A stretch of DNA of 54,820 nucleotides from Nitratifractor sp. (GCA_015488535.1 WFNP01000047.1:1-54820); one strand, 5' to 3'. Positions 44,658-54,489 are shown, numbered from the stretch's first letter. Notes: generated by a model not told the origin, from the letters alone. Translations and numbers: made by a program.

Positions 44658-46274
44658 TTGGAACAGATGGATATGAACAAACGATTACTGATAGCTATTG
44701 TGCTGTCATTCAGTGTATTAATAGGATTTAGTTACCTTTTCCCAAAGGCAAAACCAAATCAAACAATAGTCAAAAATGAAAAAAATGCTACATCAGCTCC
44801 GAGTGTAGATATAAAAAATGCACAAACAGCAGACAAAATAGCTACACCTACAGCTTCTGTATCTACCAAAACAGCTCCTGGTATCAATAAGCAAGATATT
44901 ATCTCTACTATTCAGACAAAAAGATATACTCTGAGCATAGACAAACTAGGTAGAATCAACAGTGCAATACTGGCTGATGACAAATACAGAGACAAAAATG
45001 GAAAAAAACTGGATTTGATAGACAGAAGCAAGACTATGCCCCTGGAAGTAAGATTTGCTGATGCTACATTGAATGAAAAAGCTTTTAAGACATCTTATAC
45101 TGCATCTACAAAAGAGTTAAACGCAACGAACTCTCCTTCACTCCTCACGCTTACACAGAAGTTGGGTGATGTTACATTTGTCAAAAAACTTACATTTTAT
45201 CCAGATGGACACTATGATATAGATACTTCCGTAACAGGTGCCAAAGAGTATTTTATTACAGTAGGTCACAGACCTATGGCTGACAAATCCAGATATCTTA
45301 TAGTTAGAGGCTCTTTGGTAAGAGATGCAAAAGGTATAATTACTACTATCGAAGATGGCAAAGCAAAAGAGGTTCAAAAATTTAATAATATTAATATAGT
45401 ATCATCATTTGACAGATACTATGCATCACTGTTTTACAATTTCAAACAGCCATACAATGTAGTAGTTATGCCTGACAGTAACCATGACCCTGTTCCTTTT
45501 GTAGATAGCAAAGGCGAATTAAAACTAAACGGATATATAGGTGCCAAAGAGTGGAAACTGTTTAAAAAGCTTGACCCAAGACTTACAGATGCGATAGAGT
45601 TTGGTTGGTTTACATTCCTATCCAAACCATTCTTTGCCATTATGCTCTCTATCTATAATTTTGTGGGCAACTGGGGATGGGCTATTGTGTTGTTTACACT
45701 GCTTGTAAAACTTGTGCTTTTCCCTCTCTCATACAAAGGTATGATGTCTATGCAAAAGCTTAAAGACCTCGCTCCAAAAATGAAAGAGATAAAAGAGAAA
45801 TACGGTAAAGATCCTGCCAAGATGAATCAGCAAATGATGGAACTCTATAAAAAGAACGGTGCCAATCCAATGGGTGGATGTCTGCCTATGCTGTTGCAGA
45901 TTCCGGTATTTTTCGCACTATACAGAGTATTGTTAAATGCTGATGAGCTTCAAGGGGCTCCATGGATATTGTGGATACATGACCTCTCAAGACAAGATCC
46001 ATATTTCATACTGCCTATTTTAATGGGTGTTACTATGTTTATACAGCAACATATTACGCCAAACAATATGACTGACCCTCTGCAGCAGAAGATATTTAAA
46101 TGGTTCCCTGTAATTATGACATTCTTCTTCCTTACATTCCCGTCAGGATTGGTGCTTTACTGGCTGACAAACAATATACTATCTATTGCACAGCAATACT
46201 ATATAAACCATGCATATGAAAAATATAAAATGAAAGTTAAAGCAGCCTCAGCAGCAAAAAAGAAAACGGAGTAG
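44658..46274 (+). CDS. yidC: Membrane protein insertase YidC
   Basis: Inserts and folds inner-membrane proteins with or without Sec. The N-terminal helix (RLLIAIVLSFSVLIGFSYLF) is followed by a periplasmic domain (about 30-320) with a Thr/Ala/Lys-rich spacer. The conserved core has five helices (FVGNWGWAIVLFTLLVKLVL, FPLSYKGMMSMQKLKDLAPK, GGCLPMLLQIPVFFALYRVL, GVTMFIQQHITPNNMTDPLQ, WFPVIMTFFFLTFPSGLVLY), and the pore-facing Arg is not evident by eye. The start is TTG, 7 nt after AAAAGG. It is 538 residues, normal for Gram-negatives, and heads yidC-jag-mnmE. Confidence 0.95.
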   Translation: MEQMDMNKRLLIAIVLSFSVLIGFSYLFPKAKPNQTIVKNEKNATSAPSVDIKNAQTADKIATPTASVSTKTAPGINKQDIISTIQTKRYTLSIDKLGRINSAILADDKYRDKNGKKLDLIDRSKTMPLEVRFADATLNEKAFKTSYTASTKELNATNSPSLLTLTQKLGDVTFVKKLTFYPDGHYDIDTSVTGAKEYFITVGHRPMADKSRYLIVRGSLVRDAKGIITTIEDGKAKEVQKFNNINIVSSFDRYYASLFYNFKQPYNVVVMPDSNHDPVPFVDSKGELKLNGYIGAKEWKLFKKLDPRLTDAIEFGWFTFLSKPFFAIMLSIYNFVGNWGWAIVLFTLLVKLVLFPLSYKGMMSMQKLKDLAPKMKEIKEKYGKDPAKMNQQMMELYKKNGANPMGGCLPMLLQIPVFFALYRVLLNADELQGAPWILWIHDLSRQDPYFILPILMGVTMFIQQHITPNNMTDPLQQKIFKWFPVIMTFFFLTFPSGLVLYWLTNNILSIAQQYYINHAYEKYKMKVKAASAAKKKTE

Positions 46275-46281
46275 ATAAATT

Positions 46282-47178
46282 ATGAAAAAATTTGAAGCAG
46301 ACAGACTTGAAGAAGCATACGATATTGCATGTAAAGAGTTCGGATGCTCTATTACCGAACTTGAGTATGAAATAATACAATACCCTACCAAAGGGGTATT
46401 GGGACTATTTGCAAAAAAGGCGATTATAATTGCCGATATAAAAAAAGATATTCAAAAAGATACTACCAAAGCTGAAACAATAGAGAATAAAACAGAAAAA
46501 GATGAGACTATCAAAAATGATACAGAAACAGAAGTAAAACAGACAGAAACTGATACTAAAGAGATATCAGATGAAGTAGTATCTGATAATAACGATGCAG
46601 AAAATCAAGATGAAATACTAAAGAGTTTTTTTACAGAAAGCAGTGAAACCACAAAAGATAAAAAAGTAGTCGAAAGTAACAAAGAGACAGAGAGTAAAAA
46701 AACTCAAATAAACAGCAGTGAAGTAGCAAAAGAGATTGAAACTCATTTGAAAAAACTCATAGAATCACTCTGTTTTGATATAGATACGGTTGAAGTAGAT
46801 GTAGAGGATAATACTGCATATATATTTATAGATGGTGAAGATGCGGCTCTTTTGATAGGTAAAGAGGGCTACAGATATAATGCTCTGTCTTATCTTCTTT
46901 TCAACTGGATAAACCAAAACTATAATCTATATATCAAACTGGAGATAGCAAGATTTTTACAGTCTCAGGAAGAGATGATAAAAAACTATATCCAACCTGT
47001 AGTAGAACATGTAGAGCAGGAGGGTTGGGGACGAACAAAACCTCTTGATGGAATATTGGCCCAAATAGCTCTTGAACAGTTGAGAAAAAGATTTCCAAAC
47101 AAATATGTAGCTATGAAAAAAAACCGTATTGATAACAAAAGATATATAATAGTAAATGATTTTATCAACTATAATTGA
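46282..47178 (+). CDS. jag: Jag/KhpB-like RNA-binding protein
   Basis: Jag-N domain (KKFEADRLEEAYDIACKEFG, YEIIQYPTKGVLGLFAKKA), then a long acidic Glu/Lys/Thr-rich linker (residues about 52-145), a KH-like domain (DGEDAALLIGKEGYRYNALS), and an R3H-like C-terminus (LEQLRKRFPNKYVAMKKNRI). These are the domains of the KhpB/Jag family, which binds RNA and affects cell division in Gram-positives. At 298 residues it is typical for the phylum. It sits between yidC and mnmE, the conserved order. The stop TGA lies within the start region of mnmE. Confidence 0.9.
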   Translation: MKKFEADRLEEAYDIACKEFGCSITELEYEIIQYPTKGVLGLFAKKAIIIADIKKDIQKDTTKAETIENKTEKDETIKNDTETEVKQTETDTKEISDEVVSDNNDAENQDEILKSFFTESSETTKDKKVVESNKETESKKTQINSSEVAKEIETHLKKLIESLCFDIDTVEVDVEDNTAYIFIDGEDAALLIGKEGYRYNALSYLLFNWINQNYNLYIKLEIARFLQSQEEMIKNYIQPVVEHVEQEGWGRTKPLDGILAQIALEQLRKRFPNKYVAMKKNRIDNKRYIIVNDFINYN

Positions 47179-47180
47179 AA

Positions 47181-48539
47181 ATGTATCAGGAAATGACAAA
47201 AAACACAATAACAGCTACTGCCACATCAGGTGGTAGCTCATCTATATCTATCGTAAGGGTTAGCGGAGAGAATGCTCTTGATATAGCCTCAAAAATCACA
47301 AATAAAACAATAGACTCTTTCACTCCAAGAGAGGCAATACTCTCATCGCTTTATGACAAAGAAAACAGTCTCATAGACAGAGGTATCGTCATTTACTTCA
47401 AATCTCCAAACAGTTATACAGGTGAAGATGTAGTAGAGTTTCAATGTCACGGCGGAGATTTGATAGCCTCTGAAATACTATCTGCTACCATAGAAGCAGG
47501 AGCCAGATTGGCTGAGCCGGGTGAATTTACAAGAAGAGCTTTTTTAAATGGTAAAATAGATATGAGTGAAGCTGAAGCCATCGCCAAGCTCATAGAAGCC
47601 AAGAGTGTAGATGCAGCCAGAATACTCGCCAAACAGCTCAAAGGCGAAGTTGGGATATTTGTAAATAATATCAGAGAAAAGATACTTCATGCACTGGCAT
47701 ACTCCGAAGTAATGATTGATTATGCCGAAGAAGATATACCAGATGATATTATAGAGAGTCTGAAAACAAAACTTCAAAACCTTAAAAATATTCTCACTAA
47801 GACAATCCAAAGCAGTGAGAGAAGAAAAGGCTTGATAGAGGGTTTCAGTATAGCTTTTATTGGCAAACCAAATGTAGGGAAAAGCTCTCTTTTAAATGCA
47901 CTGCTTAGCTATGACAGAGCTATAGTCAGCGATATAGCCGGGACCACCAGAGATACTATTGAAGAGAGGATAAGGATAGGTTCTCATATCGTCAGAGTTA
48001 TAGACACAGCAGGTATTCGTGAAGCCAAAGACAAAATAGAAGAGATTGGAGTAGCCCGTTCTATAGATACATTAAAGAGTGCTGATATCATCGTAGCACT
48101 GTTTGATATAAGCCAAGAGTTGGATAATGAAGACAAAAAGATATTGAAGCATTTGGAAAATATAGATAAAAATATTATTGTAGCACTGAATAAATCTGAT
48201 TTGAAACATAAAATAGATATATCCGCTTTTGAAAAATATAATCCTGTAAAAATAAGCACAAAAGATGATTTTGAGCCTTTGATAGAGAGATTAAAAGATA
48301 TTTTGGATAGTTACAGCACAGAAGAGGATTTGATGCTCATATCCCAAAGACAGATAGATGCAGTCAAAGAGTGTGCATCAGAGATAGAGTTGTCTATTAC
48401 TCCTCTTGAAGATGGAGAGTTGGAATTTTTCAGCTATCATTTAAAAGAGGCAGCAGAAAAGATAGGTAAAATAACCAATCCATACGATAATGAAGAGATG
48501 TTGGATAGAATGTTTGGAGAGTTTTGCCTTGGTAAATAA
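47181..48539 (+). CDS. mnmE: tRNA modification GTPase MnmE
   Basis: With MnmG makes the cmnm5U modification at U34 of several tRNAs. N-terminal tetrahydrofolate-binding domain (TATATSGGSSSISIVRVSGE; QCHGGDLIASEIL; RRAFLNGKIDMSEAEAI). G domain with GKPNVGKSSL, DIAGTTRDT, DTAGIREAKD and NKSD. The C-terminal FCLGK contains the invariant Cys. Length is typical at about 452. Possible starts are a TTG at 47175 overlapping the jag stop, the ATG at 47181 (used) and an ATG at 47193; none has a strong ribosome site. Confidence 0.95.
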   Translation: MYQEMTKNTITATATSGGSSSISIVRVSGENALDIASKITNKTIDSFTPREAILSSLYDKENSLIDRGIVIYFKSPNSYTGEDVVEFQCHGGDLIASEILSATIEAGARLAEPGEFTRRAFLNGKIDMSEAEAIAKLIEAKSVDAARILAKQLKGEVGIFVNNIREKILHALAYSEVMIDYAEEDIPDDIIESLKTKLQNLKNILTKTIQSSERRKGLIEGFSIAFIGKPNVGKSSLLNALLSYDRAIVSDIAGTTRDTIEERIRIGSHIVRVIDTAGIREAKDKIEEIGVARSIDTLKSADIIVALFDISQELDNEDKKILKHLENIDKNIIVALNKSDLKHKIDISAFEKYNPVKISTKDDFEPLIERLKDILDSYSTEEDLMLISQRQIDAVKECASEIELSITPLEDGELEFFSYHLKEAAEKIGKITNPYDNEEMLDRMFGEFCLGK

Positions 48540-48559
48540 TATTAAAATAGGAGAAGATT

Positions 48560-49156
48560 ATGTGTAGATTTATGATAAAGAGTATGACGGTATCAGTGCT
48601 TATTTTCTCATTGACAGGATGTGTCCATCAAGAGCTTGTGCTTCCATCACTGCCTGGAGGGACAGGTGAACAGCAACAGCAAAGCTCAGTAGATGTATCC
48701 GATTTGAATGCCACCCCTGTAGGAGAGAGTAGAGTAGCTAGAATACCATTTCCTGTAGAAGAGTATAAAAGATTGAGTCAAATAGGAGAAGGCACAGTAA
48801 AAGGAAGTATATATCTAAAAGATGCCTATGGAAACAAAATTATAGGCAAACAGGTAAGACTATATCTAAATCCTGTCACAAGCTACTCCAGACAGTGGTA
48901 TCAAGAGAGTTATCTCAATGGCAAAAAGATGGACAAAGCCGATCCAAGACTCTTTAATTATCTTAAATTTACTACATCTGATACCCTCGGTCACTTCTCA
49001 TTTTATGGTGTGCCATCAGGAAAATATTACCTAATAGGTGTAGTAAGATGCTCTCAAGAGTGTGGTTATGACTCCCCTGTCAATATAAGAATAGCCAAAG
49101 AGATAGAGGTAAATGACAAAGAGACTGTAAATGTGGATTTGAGTAAGTCTATATAG
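48560..49156 (+). CDS. Lipoprotein with carboxypeptidase-regulatory/CNA-B-like beta-sandwich
   Basis: A lipobox LTGC places the lipidated Cys at residue 21 after a hydrophobic signal peptide (MTVSVLIFSLTGC). A Gln/Ser-rich spacer follows (GGTGEQQQQSSVDVSD). The rest reads as a beta-sandwich: EGTVKGSIYLKDAYGNKIIG, VRLYLNPVTSYS, TSDTLGHFSFYGVPSGKYYL and KEIEVNDKETVNVDLSKS, which is the pattern of regulatory/transthyretin-like domains. A single Cys pair in RCSQECGYD may form a disulfide. GGAGAAG precedes the ATG. The function is unknown; separated from mnmE by 20 bp, it may be cotranscribed. Confidence 0.72.
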   Translation: MCRFMIKSMTVSVLIFSLTGCVHQELVLPSLPGGTGEQQQQSSVDVSDLNATPVGESRVARIPFPVEEYKRLSQIGEGTVKGSIYLKDAYGNKIIGKQVRLYLNPVTSYSRQWYQESYLNGKKMDKADPRLFNYLKFTTSDTLGHFSFYGVPSGKYYLIGVVRCSQECGYDSPVNIRIAKEIEVNDKETVNVDLSKSI

Positions 49157-49448
49157 TTAACGCGAGTCTAGTTTAAGCTCTAATCACTCTAAAAAGCTAA
49201 ATTTTTAACTGACCTTACGCAGATAAAATTATATTGAACGATATAGCATAGGAGGCGGGGTTTTAACCCCGTATTGTGCAGGACTGAAGTCCTGCCTCCG
49301 AATAAATTGCATTATAAATTATAGTTGTTTTAAGTAATATGTGTAACATCAGTTTTCAACTTCATATCTATAGCAATTTGATAGACAAATATTATACTTG
49401 TCTCTTATCAGAGACTCGCGTTAGTTAATATGTGGGGCTAAAGCCCCA
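49157..49448. repeat. Composite repeat locus: element in inverted outer module, cloverleaf and CTAAAG hairpin
   Basis: The outer inverted pair is TTAACGCGAGTCT (49157-49169) and AGACTCGCGTTAGTTAA (from about 49412). Inside, a complete two-ended element (49206-49354) has the left end TAACTGACCTTACGCAGATA, and the right end reads on the minus strand AACTGATGTTACACATATTA. Within it, GGAGGC at 49251 and GCCTCC at 49294 can pair around two palindromes, CGGGGTT-TT-AACCCCG (49256-49271) and CAGGACT-GA-AGTCCTG (49279-49294), giving a three-way junction. TGGGGC-TAAA-GCCCCA follows at 49433-49448. The locus separates the convergent lipoprotein and trpB genes; I see no gene within 49157-49480. Confidence 0.65.
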
Positions 49449-49480
49449 TACTCTAAAAAACTAAAGCCAACTGACAAAAA

Positions 49481-50701
49481 TTACTCAGCCCCACCAAATG
49501 ACAACATCTCTTTAGCCTGTATCATATCTTTATCACCCCTGCCTGATACATTTACAAGAATTACTCTGCCTTCTACCTCATCTTTTGGCATCTTTTTCAG
49601 ATACGCTACGGCGTGAGAACTTTCAAATGCCGGAATGATTCCCTCTTTTTGAGACAGCCATACAAAAGCATCAAGAGCCTCTTTATCTGTGATATTATCA
49701 TATTTTACAACACCCTGCTCTTTCAGATAAGCGTGTTCCGGTCCAATTCCGGGATAATCAAGTCCAGCTGATATAGAGTGAGCTTCAAGGATTTGACCAT
49801 CTTCATCTTGAAGTAGATAACTCATCTGACCATGCAATACCCCCGGAGAGCCTTTAGCTAAACTTGCTCCGTGTTTGCTGTCAAGCCCTAAGCCTCCTGC
49901 TTCTATTCCGATACACTCAACCTCTTTATCTTCCAAAAAGTGGTTAAATATACCAATGGCATTAGAGCCTCCTCCAATACAAGCTATAACTTTATCCGGT
50001 AATCTTCCCTCAGCTTTTAGTATTTGAGATTTTGCTTCCCAGCCTATGATACTTTGGATATCTCTTATCATCATAGGATATGGATGAGGTCCTGCTACGG
50101 TGCCAATTACATAAAATGTATCTCTTGCATTTGTTACCCAATGTCTGATAGCATCATTCATAGCATCTTTCAGCGTCTTTGAGCCACTCTGCACCGCATG
50201 GACTTTGGCTCCGAGCAATTTCATTCTAAAAACATTCAGCTCTTGTCTTGCCACATCTTTAGCACCCATAAAAATTTCACACTCCAAGCCAAAGAGTGCC
50301 GCAACTGTCGCAGTAGCTACCCCGTGTTGTCCTGCTCCAGTTTCTGCGATTATCTTCTTTTTGCCCAGTCTTTTGGCTAAAATTGCCTGAGCTACGGTAT
50401 GGTTTATTTTATGAGCTCCGGTATGATTGAGGTCTTCTCTTTTTAGATAAATTTTAGCATTTAACTCTTTGGATAAATTCTCAGCAAAATACAGACTGCT
50501 TGGTCTGCCTACATAATTTTTATAATAGTAATCGACCTCAGCCCAAAAATCTCTATCAAATCTGACAGCTTCATAATCTCTTTTTAACTCTTCTAATACA
50601 GGCATAAGTGTCTCTGGCACATATCTTCCGCCAAATATGCCAAAATGTCCCAATTCATCCGGGTCATAAGGACTCTTTTTAGGTATATAAAACTCACTCA
50701 T
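49481..50701 (-). CDS. trpB: Tryptophan synthase beta chain
   Basis: PLP enzyme that condenses indole with serine. [20 protein letters not shown] carries the PLP Lys. [36 protein letters not shown]-like segment, [23 protein letters not shown] and VSGRGDKDM complete the family set. The frame extends to a GTG at 50713, but I use the ATG at 50701 (406 residues) because it begins [20 protein letters not shown], closer to known N-termini. trpA is not adjacent; in this phylum trp genes can be dispersed. Confidence 0.95.
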   Translation of the reverse strand: MSEFYIPKKSPYDPDELGHFGIFGGRYVPETLMPVLEELKRDYEAVRFDRDFWAEVDYYYKNYVGRPSSLYFAENLSKELNAKIYLKREDLNHTGAHKINHTVAQAILAKRLGKKKIIAETGAGQHGVATATVAALFGLECEIFMGAKDVARQELNVFRMKLLGAKVHAVQSGSKTLKDAMNDAIRHWVTNARDTFYVIGTVAGPHPYPMMIRDIQSIIGWEAKSQILKAEGRLPDKVIACIGGGSNAIGIFNHFLEDKEVECIGIEAGGLGLDSKHGASLAKGSPGVLHGQMSYLLQDEDGQILEAHSISAGLDYPGIGPEHAYLKEQGVVKYDNITDKEALDAFVWLSQKEGIIPAFESSHAVAYLKKMPKDEVEGRVILVNVSGRGDKDMIQAKEMLSFGGAE

Positions 50702-50806
50702 TCTTCTACTCACTTTAAGATATTTTTGGTTAGATTATATCCAATTACTGTATAGTTATATCTTTACGAAGGATATTTATGAGACTCTCTGCTTATAAAA
50801 AGAGTT

Positions 50807-52771
50807 CTATTTAATCTCTTTAATTTTCTCTCTCAATTGCTTACACGCTTTGATATCATCATCATATCTACATCTAATATAAAGCTCATCAATTTGCCTA
50901 ATTATTGAATCATCATCCAAGCTACTGGCATATCTTTTTAGTAGTGCTGAAATGCTCTCTTGCTCACCTTTAACAAAGCCTCTTTTAGCTAACTTTTTAA
51001 GTAGTGGTGATATTTCACAAACTCCTATATCTTTGCAAGGTGTTTTTGTAAAGTATATATATAAAAGTATGATTAAAACTACTATGCCAATTAGACTCAA
51101 TACAAAAATTAGAGCAAATTTTGTATCGCTTTTAAATCTATTTAGCAGTGTCATTTGACGATAGTGGCTGTAATTGAGTATCCAACTCTCAATAGTGTAT
51201 TTAATATACAGATAGTATAGTGTAGCTCTGTTTGTATTTTGAGTCTGTATTAGAGGCTCTTTTTTATTATTGACTATCTGCACTGATGAATCTTGAATTG
51301 AAGAAGATGCCAAAAGGCTTGGGTCTATCCTGAGCCAACTTTTATCTATATATACCTCAACCCACGCATGGGCATCCATCTCCCTAATTAATAGATAATT
51401 TTTAATACTATTTTGACTAAATCCTCTATATCCGGTTACAATCCTGGCTGGAATACCCACAAATCTGCTCATCAAAGTAAAAGCATCGGCAAAATGGACA
51501 CAATAGCCCTGCTTTGATTTGAATAAGAAGCTATCTGTAACTCTTTTTTTATCCAAACCTTTTGGAGAGGTAGAATATACTAACTTTTGAGATTTGAAAA
51601 ACTCTATTATTGCTTTTAATCTATCTTTTGGATTTTTAAACTTCTTTTTAATCTCTTTGGCTTTTTGATATGTCTTTGGAGCTAAATTTTTATTAGCTTT
51701 CAAGGCTTCACCTAAGATAACTCTTCTAATTACTTTGCCATATCTATAATTTAGGGCTGATGTGGCATTATAACTTAGCTTATCTCTAACGCCACCTTTA
51801 TAAGTTACACTAAAATCGGCATCTATATAACCACCTATTGGAGCTTTTATTGGAAGGTCTAACATATATATCCATCTTTTATATGTTGGATACAATACTA
51901 CATTATATTCTATTTTGTCTTTGGCATAATCATAGCTATCTTTTGGTGCTATTTGAGATGGAGAGAATGCTCTTTTTAGATATACCGGCAGTGGCAACCA
52001 TCTATTACCCCTTTTTTGATAGAGAACAGAGCCTCTAAAATATAATCTATTTGATGGTGGAATTTGTTTATCTTTGAATGATACTTCCATCACTACCCTC
52101 TTAGATAGCACTCTCATAGCTCTATCATCAGTAAACATTGTGCCATCATGACCGGCTCTAAAAATGCCATCACCTCTAAATCCATAACTTGCGTGCTCAA
52201 ATGAGATACGAGGGAAAAATATAAATAGCACTATCACCCAAGGCAAAGATAATAGATACATCCTAATTGCCATATTGAGTGATTCTTTAAATCCAGCCCC
52301 CATTGTAAAGGCAAGTATTAGCCACAAAAGGATAAATATCTCAAATACTACATATAAAAGCATAGCAATAGAGTCAAAGAAAAACAGAGATATAGCCAAT
52401 ATTAAAATAGGGGATATGATTTGGTAAAAGTTGATATTTTTAGTCAATCTTTGCAAAGTTACAGCCAAAATCAATAGATACAATATAGCCTCTACAAATA
52501 TTTTTAGTCTTGATAATCCGGCTAAATTTAATTCACCAAACAAAGAGAGTATTATCATAAACAGCCCAAAAAGAGCTACTCCAACTAAGGCTATATTTGA
52601 TAATTTTTTATCTCTAAATATAAGTATAAAAAAGAACAACAAATATATAATCATAGGCAATTTTATCACTGCAATAAGTGGCAAAGATACCACCAGATAG
52701 CCTATATCAAGCAGTTGCTGAGGTGAGAGCTTTTTATCAGTAAAGAGCCAATGTTTGAAGAATTTTTTCAA
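50807..52771 (-). CDS. TgpA-like transglutaminase with DUF3488 and DUF4129 domains
   Basis: Membrane protein of the TgpA family. The N-terminal DUF3488 part has about seven helices (residues 20-200). A periplasmic transglutaminase-like core has the catalytic triad visible: Cys in QGYCVHFADAFTLMS, His in MDAHAWVEVY and Asp in LRIDPS. Another helix (FALIFVLSLIGIVVLIILLY) and a DUF4129-like tail (LLKKLAKRGFVKGEQESISA) follow. The start is TTG, supported by AAGGAGG 6 nt upstream inside the DUF58 gene; the overlap is 35 bp. The substrate is unknown. It ends the MoxR-DUF58-TgpA operon, a widespread gene trio. Confidence 0.88.
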   Translation of the reverse strand: MKKFFKHWLFTDKKLSPQQLLDIGYLVVSLPLIAVIKLPMIIYLLFFFILIFRDKKLSNIALVGVALFGLFMIILSLFGELNLAGLSRLKIFVEAILYLLILAVTLQRLTKNINFYQIISPILILAISLFFFDSIAMLLYVVFEIFILLWLILAFTMGAGFKESLNMAIRMYLLSLPWVIVLFIFFPRISFEHASYGFRGDGIFRAGHDGTMFTDDRAMRVLSKRVVMEVSFKDKQIPPSNRLYFRGSVLYQKRGNRWLPLPVYLKRAFSPSQIAPKDSYDYAKDKIEYNVVLYPTYKRWIYMLDLPIKAPIGGYIDADFSVTYKGGVRDKLSYNATSALNYRYGKVIRRVILGEALKANKNLAPKTYQKAKEIKKKFKNPKDRLKAIIEFFKSQKLVYSTSPKGLDKKRVTDSFLFKSKQGYCVHFADAFTLMSRFVGIPARIVTGYRGFSQNSIKNYLLIREMDAHAWVEVYIDKSWLRIDPSLLASSSIQDSSVQIVNNKKEPLIQTQNTNRATLYYLYIKYTIESWILNYSHYRQMTLLNRFKSDTKFALIFVLSLIGIVVLIILLYIYFTKTPCKDIGVCEISPLLKKLAKRGFVKGEQESISALLKRYASSLDDDSIIRQIDELYIRCRYDDDIKACKQLREKIKEIK

Positions 52772-53609
52772 CTCCCACCTCCTTGCTATTAAATCTATTA
52801 GAGCCTAAGATTATCTCAAAATCAAGCTCTTTTCTTTCACACTCCAATACCCATAGTGTAAGTTGGGATAATCTATCCTCTTTATCACCTTTTAATCTAT
52901 CATAATCAAATAGTAACTCTTGATTTTTGATACTCTTTTCAAATATCTTTTGAGAAATTTCACCCTTTGCTACTGACGCCCAGTGAATCCTAGAGGCTGA
53001 AATTTTGCCATCACTTGAAGATATACCATCAAAATCCCCCTCTTCACCTATTAGATCCAATCTAATATTTAAATACTCATCTAGGCTTTTTCCCTTTGGA
53101 TTTGGATAAACAATAGCTTCACACTCATTTTGGATATAGTTTTGAAATCTAACTGTATATAGAGGGAATCTGCTTTGGGCATAACACTCTTTTAGTCTAA
53201 ATTTTCCTCTTTTTTGTGGGAATACTTTAATATTAGCTACTTTGATTTTGTGGGCTTCAATTTTACCTAAATAATCGCTTGAGATATCGGCAAACACTTC
53301 TATATCCCATACCGGATATGAGGCACTGTTTTGAACCTTTATTTTACAAATACCCTCTTTTTTTGCAAACAATCTGCCACATCCGGCAAAGTTTAATTTA
53401 ATCGCTTTTATATTTCTCATTCCAAACGGACCGGCACTAAAAGCCAAAGCAAATACAAAAAAGAGAGTAATATATACCAAATTGAAATTGTGCATATAGG
53501 CTTCAAAAAACAGTCCAAACAGAAGCAGAGTTACAAGCAGACTAAATTTGGTAGCTCTTTGTCTGATTTGTCTATATCTGTAACGAAATATGTGAGGTAA
53601 TTTCATCAT
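52737..53609 (-). CDS. DUF58 domain protein
   Basis: Two N-terminal hydrophobic helices (KFSLLVTLLLFGLFF, LVYITLFFVFALAFSAGPFG) precede a soluble domain with the DUF58 core: YPNPKGKSLDEYLN, LIGEEGDFDGISSSDGKISA, SRIHWASVAKGEISQKIFEK (the conserved D-W-...-A region) and LLFDYDRLKG, which resembles a von Willebrand A-like strand. The function is unknown. It overlaps the MoxR gene by 38 bp upstream and TgpA by 35 bp downstream, so the three proteins are tightly co-expressed. Confidence 0.82.
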   Translation of the reverse strand: MMKLPHIFRYRYRQIRQRATKFSLLVTLLLFGLFFEAYMHNFNLVYITLFFVFALAFSAGPFGMRNIKAIKLNFAGCGRLFAKKEGICKIKVQNSASYPVWDIEVFADISSDYLGKIEAHKIKVANIKVFPQKRGKFRLKECYAQSRFPLYTVRFQNYIQNECEAIVYPNPKGKSLDEYLNIRLDLIGEEGDFDGISSSDGKISASRIHWASVAKGEISQKIFEKSIKNQELLFDYDRLKGDKEDRLSQLTLWVLECERKELDFEIILGSNRFNSKEVGVEKILQTLALY

Positions 53610-54489
53610 ATATTCTTTTTGGTGTAGTCTCTCCCTCTAAAAAGCTAAGTCTATGATAACAGACATCAGCTAATATTGATAGCATATCATCAGCTATGGC
53701 GTAATCTCTACCGTGCAACCTTGCCCATGAGCGAGTCATAGCAGCCAATGCCAAAGCTCCCCTTGTGGATAATCCATATCTAAATATTCCACTCTCACGG
53801 GTAAATGATATAACCTCTTGCAAAATATCAAGCATACTATCAGATAATTTTACCTCTTTTACACTCTGCATAATATCCTCAATCTGCTCTAATGACATCA
53901 CAACTTTTTTATTCTCTTTTTCTTCTATCAAGCCTTTTAATATCTCTCTTTCAGACTCTCTATTTGGATATCCAATCGAAAATGAGCATAAAAATCTATC
54001 AAGCTGAGAGTGAGGCAGAGCAAAGGTGCCTTTTTCTTCATACGGGTTTTGGGTAGCCATTACAAAAAATGGCTTTGGCAAGGGATAGCTTATACCATCA
54101 ATAGTTACTTTTCCCTCTTCCATCGCTTCAAGAAGAGCTGATTGAGTTTTGGGCATAGAGCGGTTTATCTCATCAGCCAAAAGAAACTGGGTAAATATTG
54201 GACCTTTTTTAAATATAAATTTAGCCTCATTTACATCAAAGTAATTGACCCCAATAATATCACTTGGAAGCATATCAGCAGTAAATTGCACTCTTGAAAA
54301 CTCCAACCCTAAAGATGAAGCAAAACTCTTAGCTAATGTTGTCTTGCCAACACCTGGAATATCTTCAAGCAACAGATGCCCACCTGCAAAAAATGTGGCT
54401 ACTGTCTTTTTGATAATCTCCTCTTTACCTTTTAAATCTTTTGAAATTTGCTCAATTAGAGGCTTAAACTCATTGGCAATATCTTGCAT
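53572..54489 (-). CDS. MoxR-family AAA ATPase
   Basis: Chaperone-like ATPase that typically acts with a DUF58 or VWA partner. Walker A GVGKTTLAKSFA is near residue 47, Walker B LLADEINRSMPK near 110, sensor 1 MATQNPYEEKGT, and the C-terminal helical part has sensor 2 YGLSTRGALALAAMTR. At 305 residues it has the family length. GAGGAGAG precedes the ATG by a few bases. First gene of a three-gene operon; the client is presumably the DUF58/TgpA pair, by analogy with known clusters. Confidence 0.9.
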   Translation of the reverse strand: MQDIANEFKPLIEQISKDLKGKEEIIKKTVATFFAGGHLLLEDIPGVGKTTLAKSFASSLGLEFSRVQFTADMLPSDIIGVNYFDVNEAKFIFKKGPIFTQFLLADEINRSMPKTQSALLEAMEEGKVTIDGISYPLPKPFFVMATQNPYEEKGTFALPHSQLDRFLCSFSIGYPNRESEREILKGLIEEKENKKVVMSLEQIEDIMQSVKEVKLSDSMLDILQEVISFTRESGIFRYGLSTRGALALAAMTRSWARLHGRDYAIADDMLSILADVCYHRLSFLEGETTPKRIYDEITSHISLQI

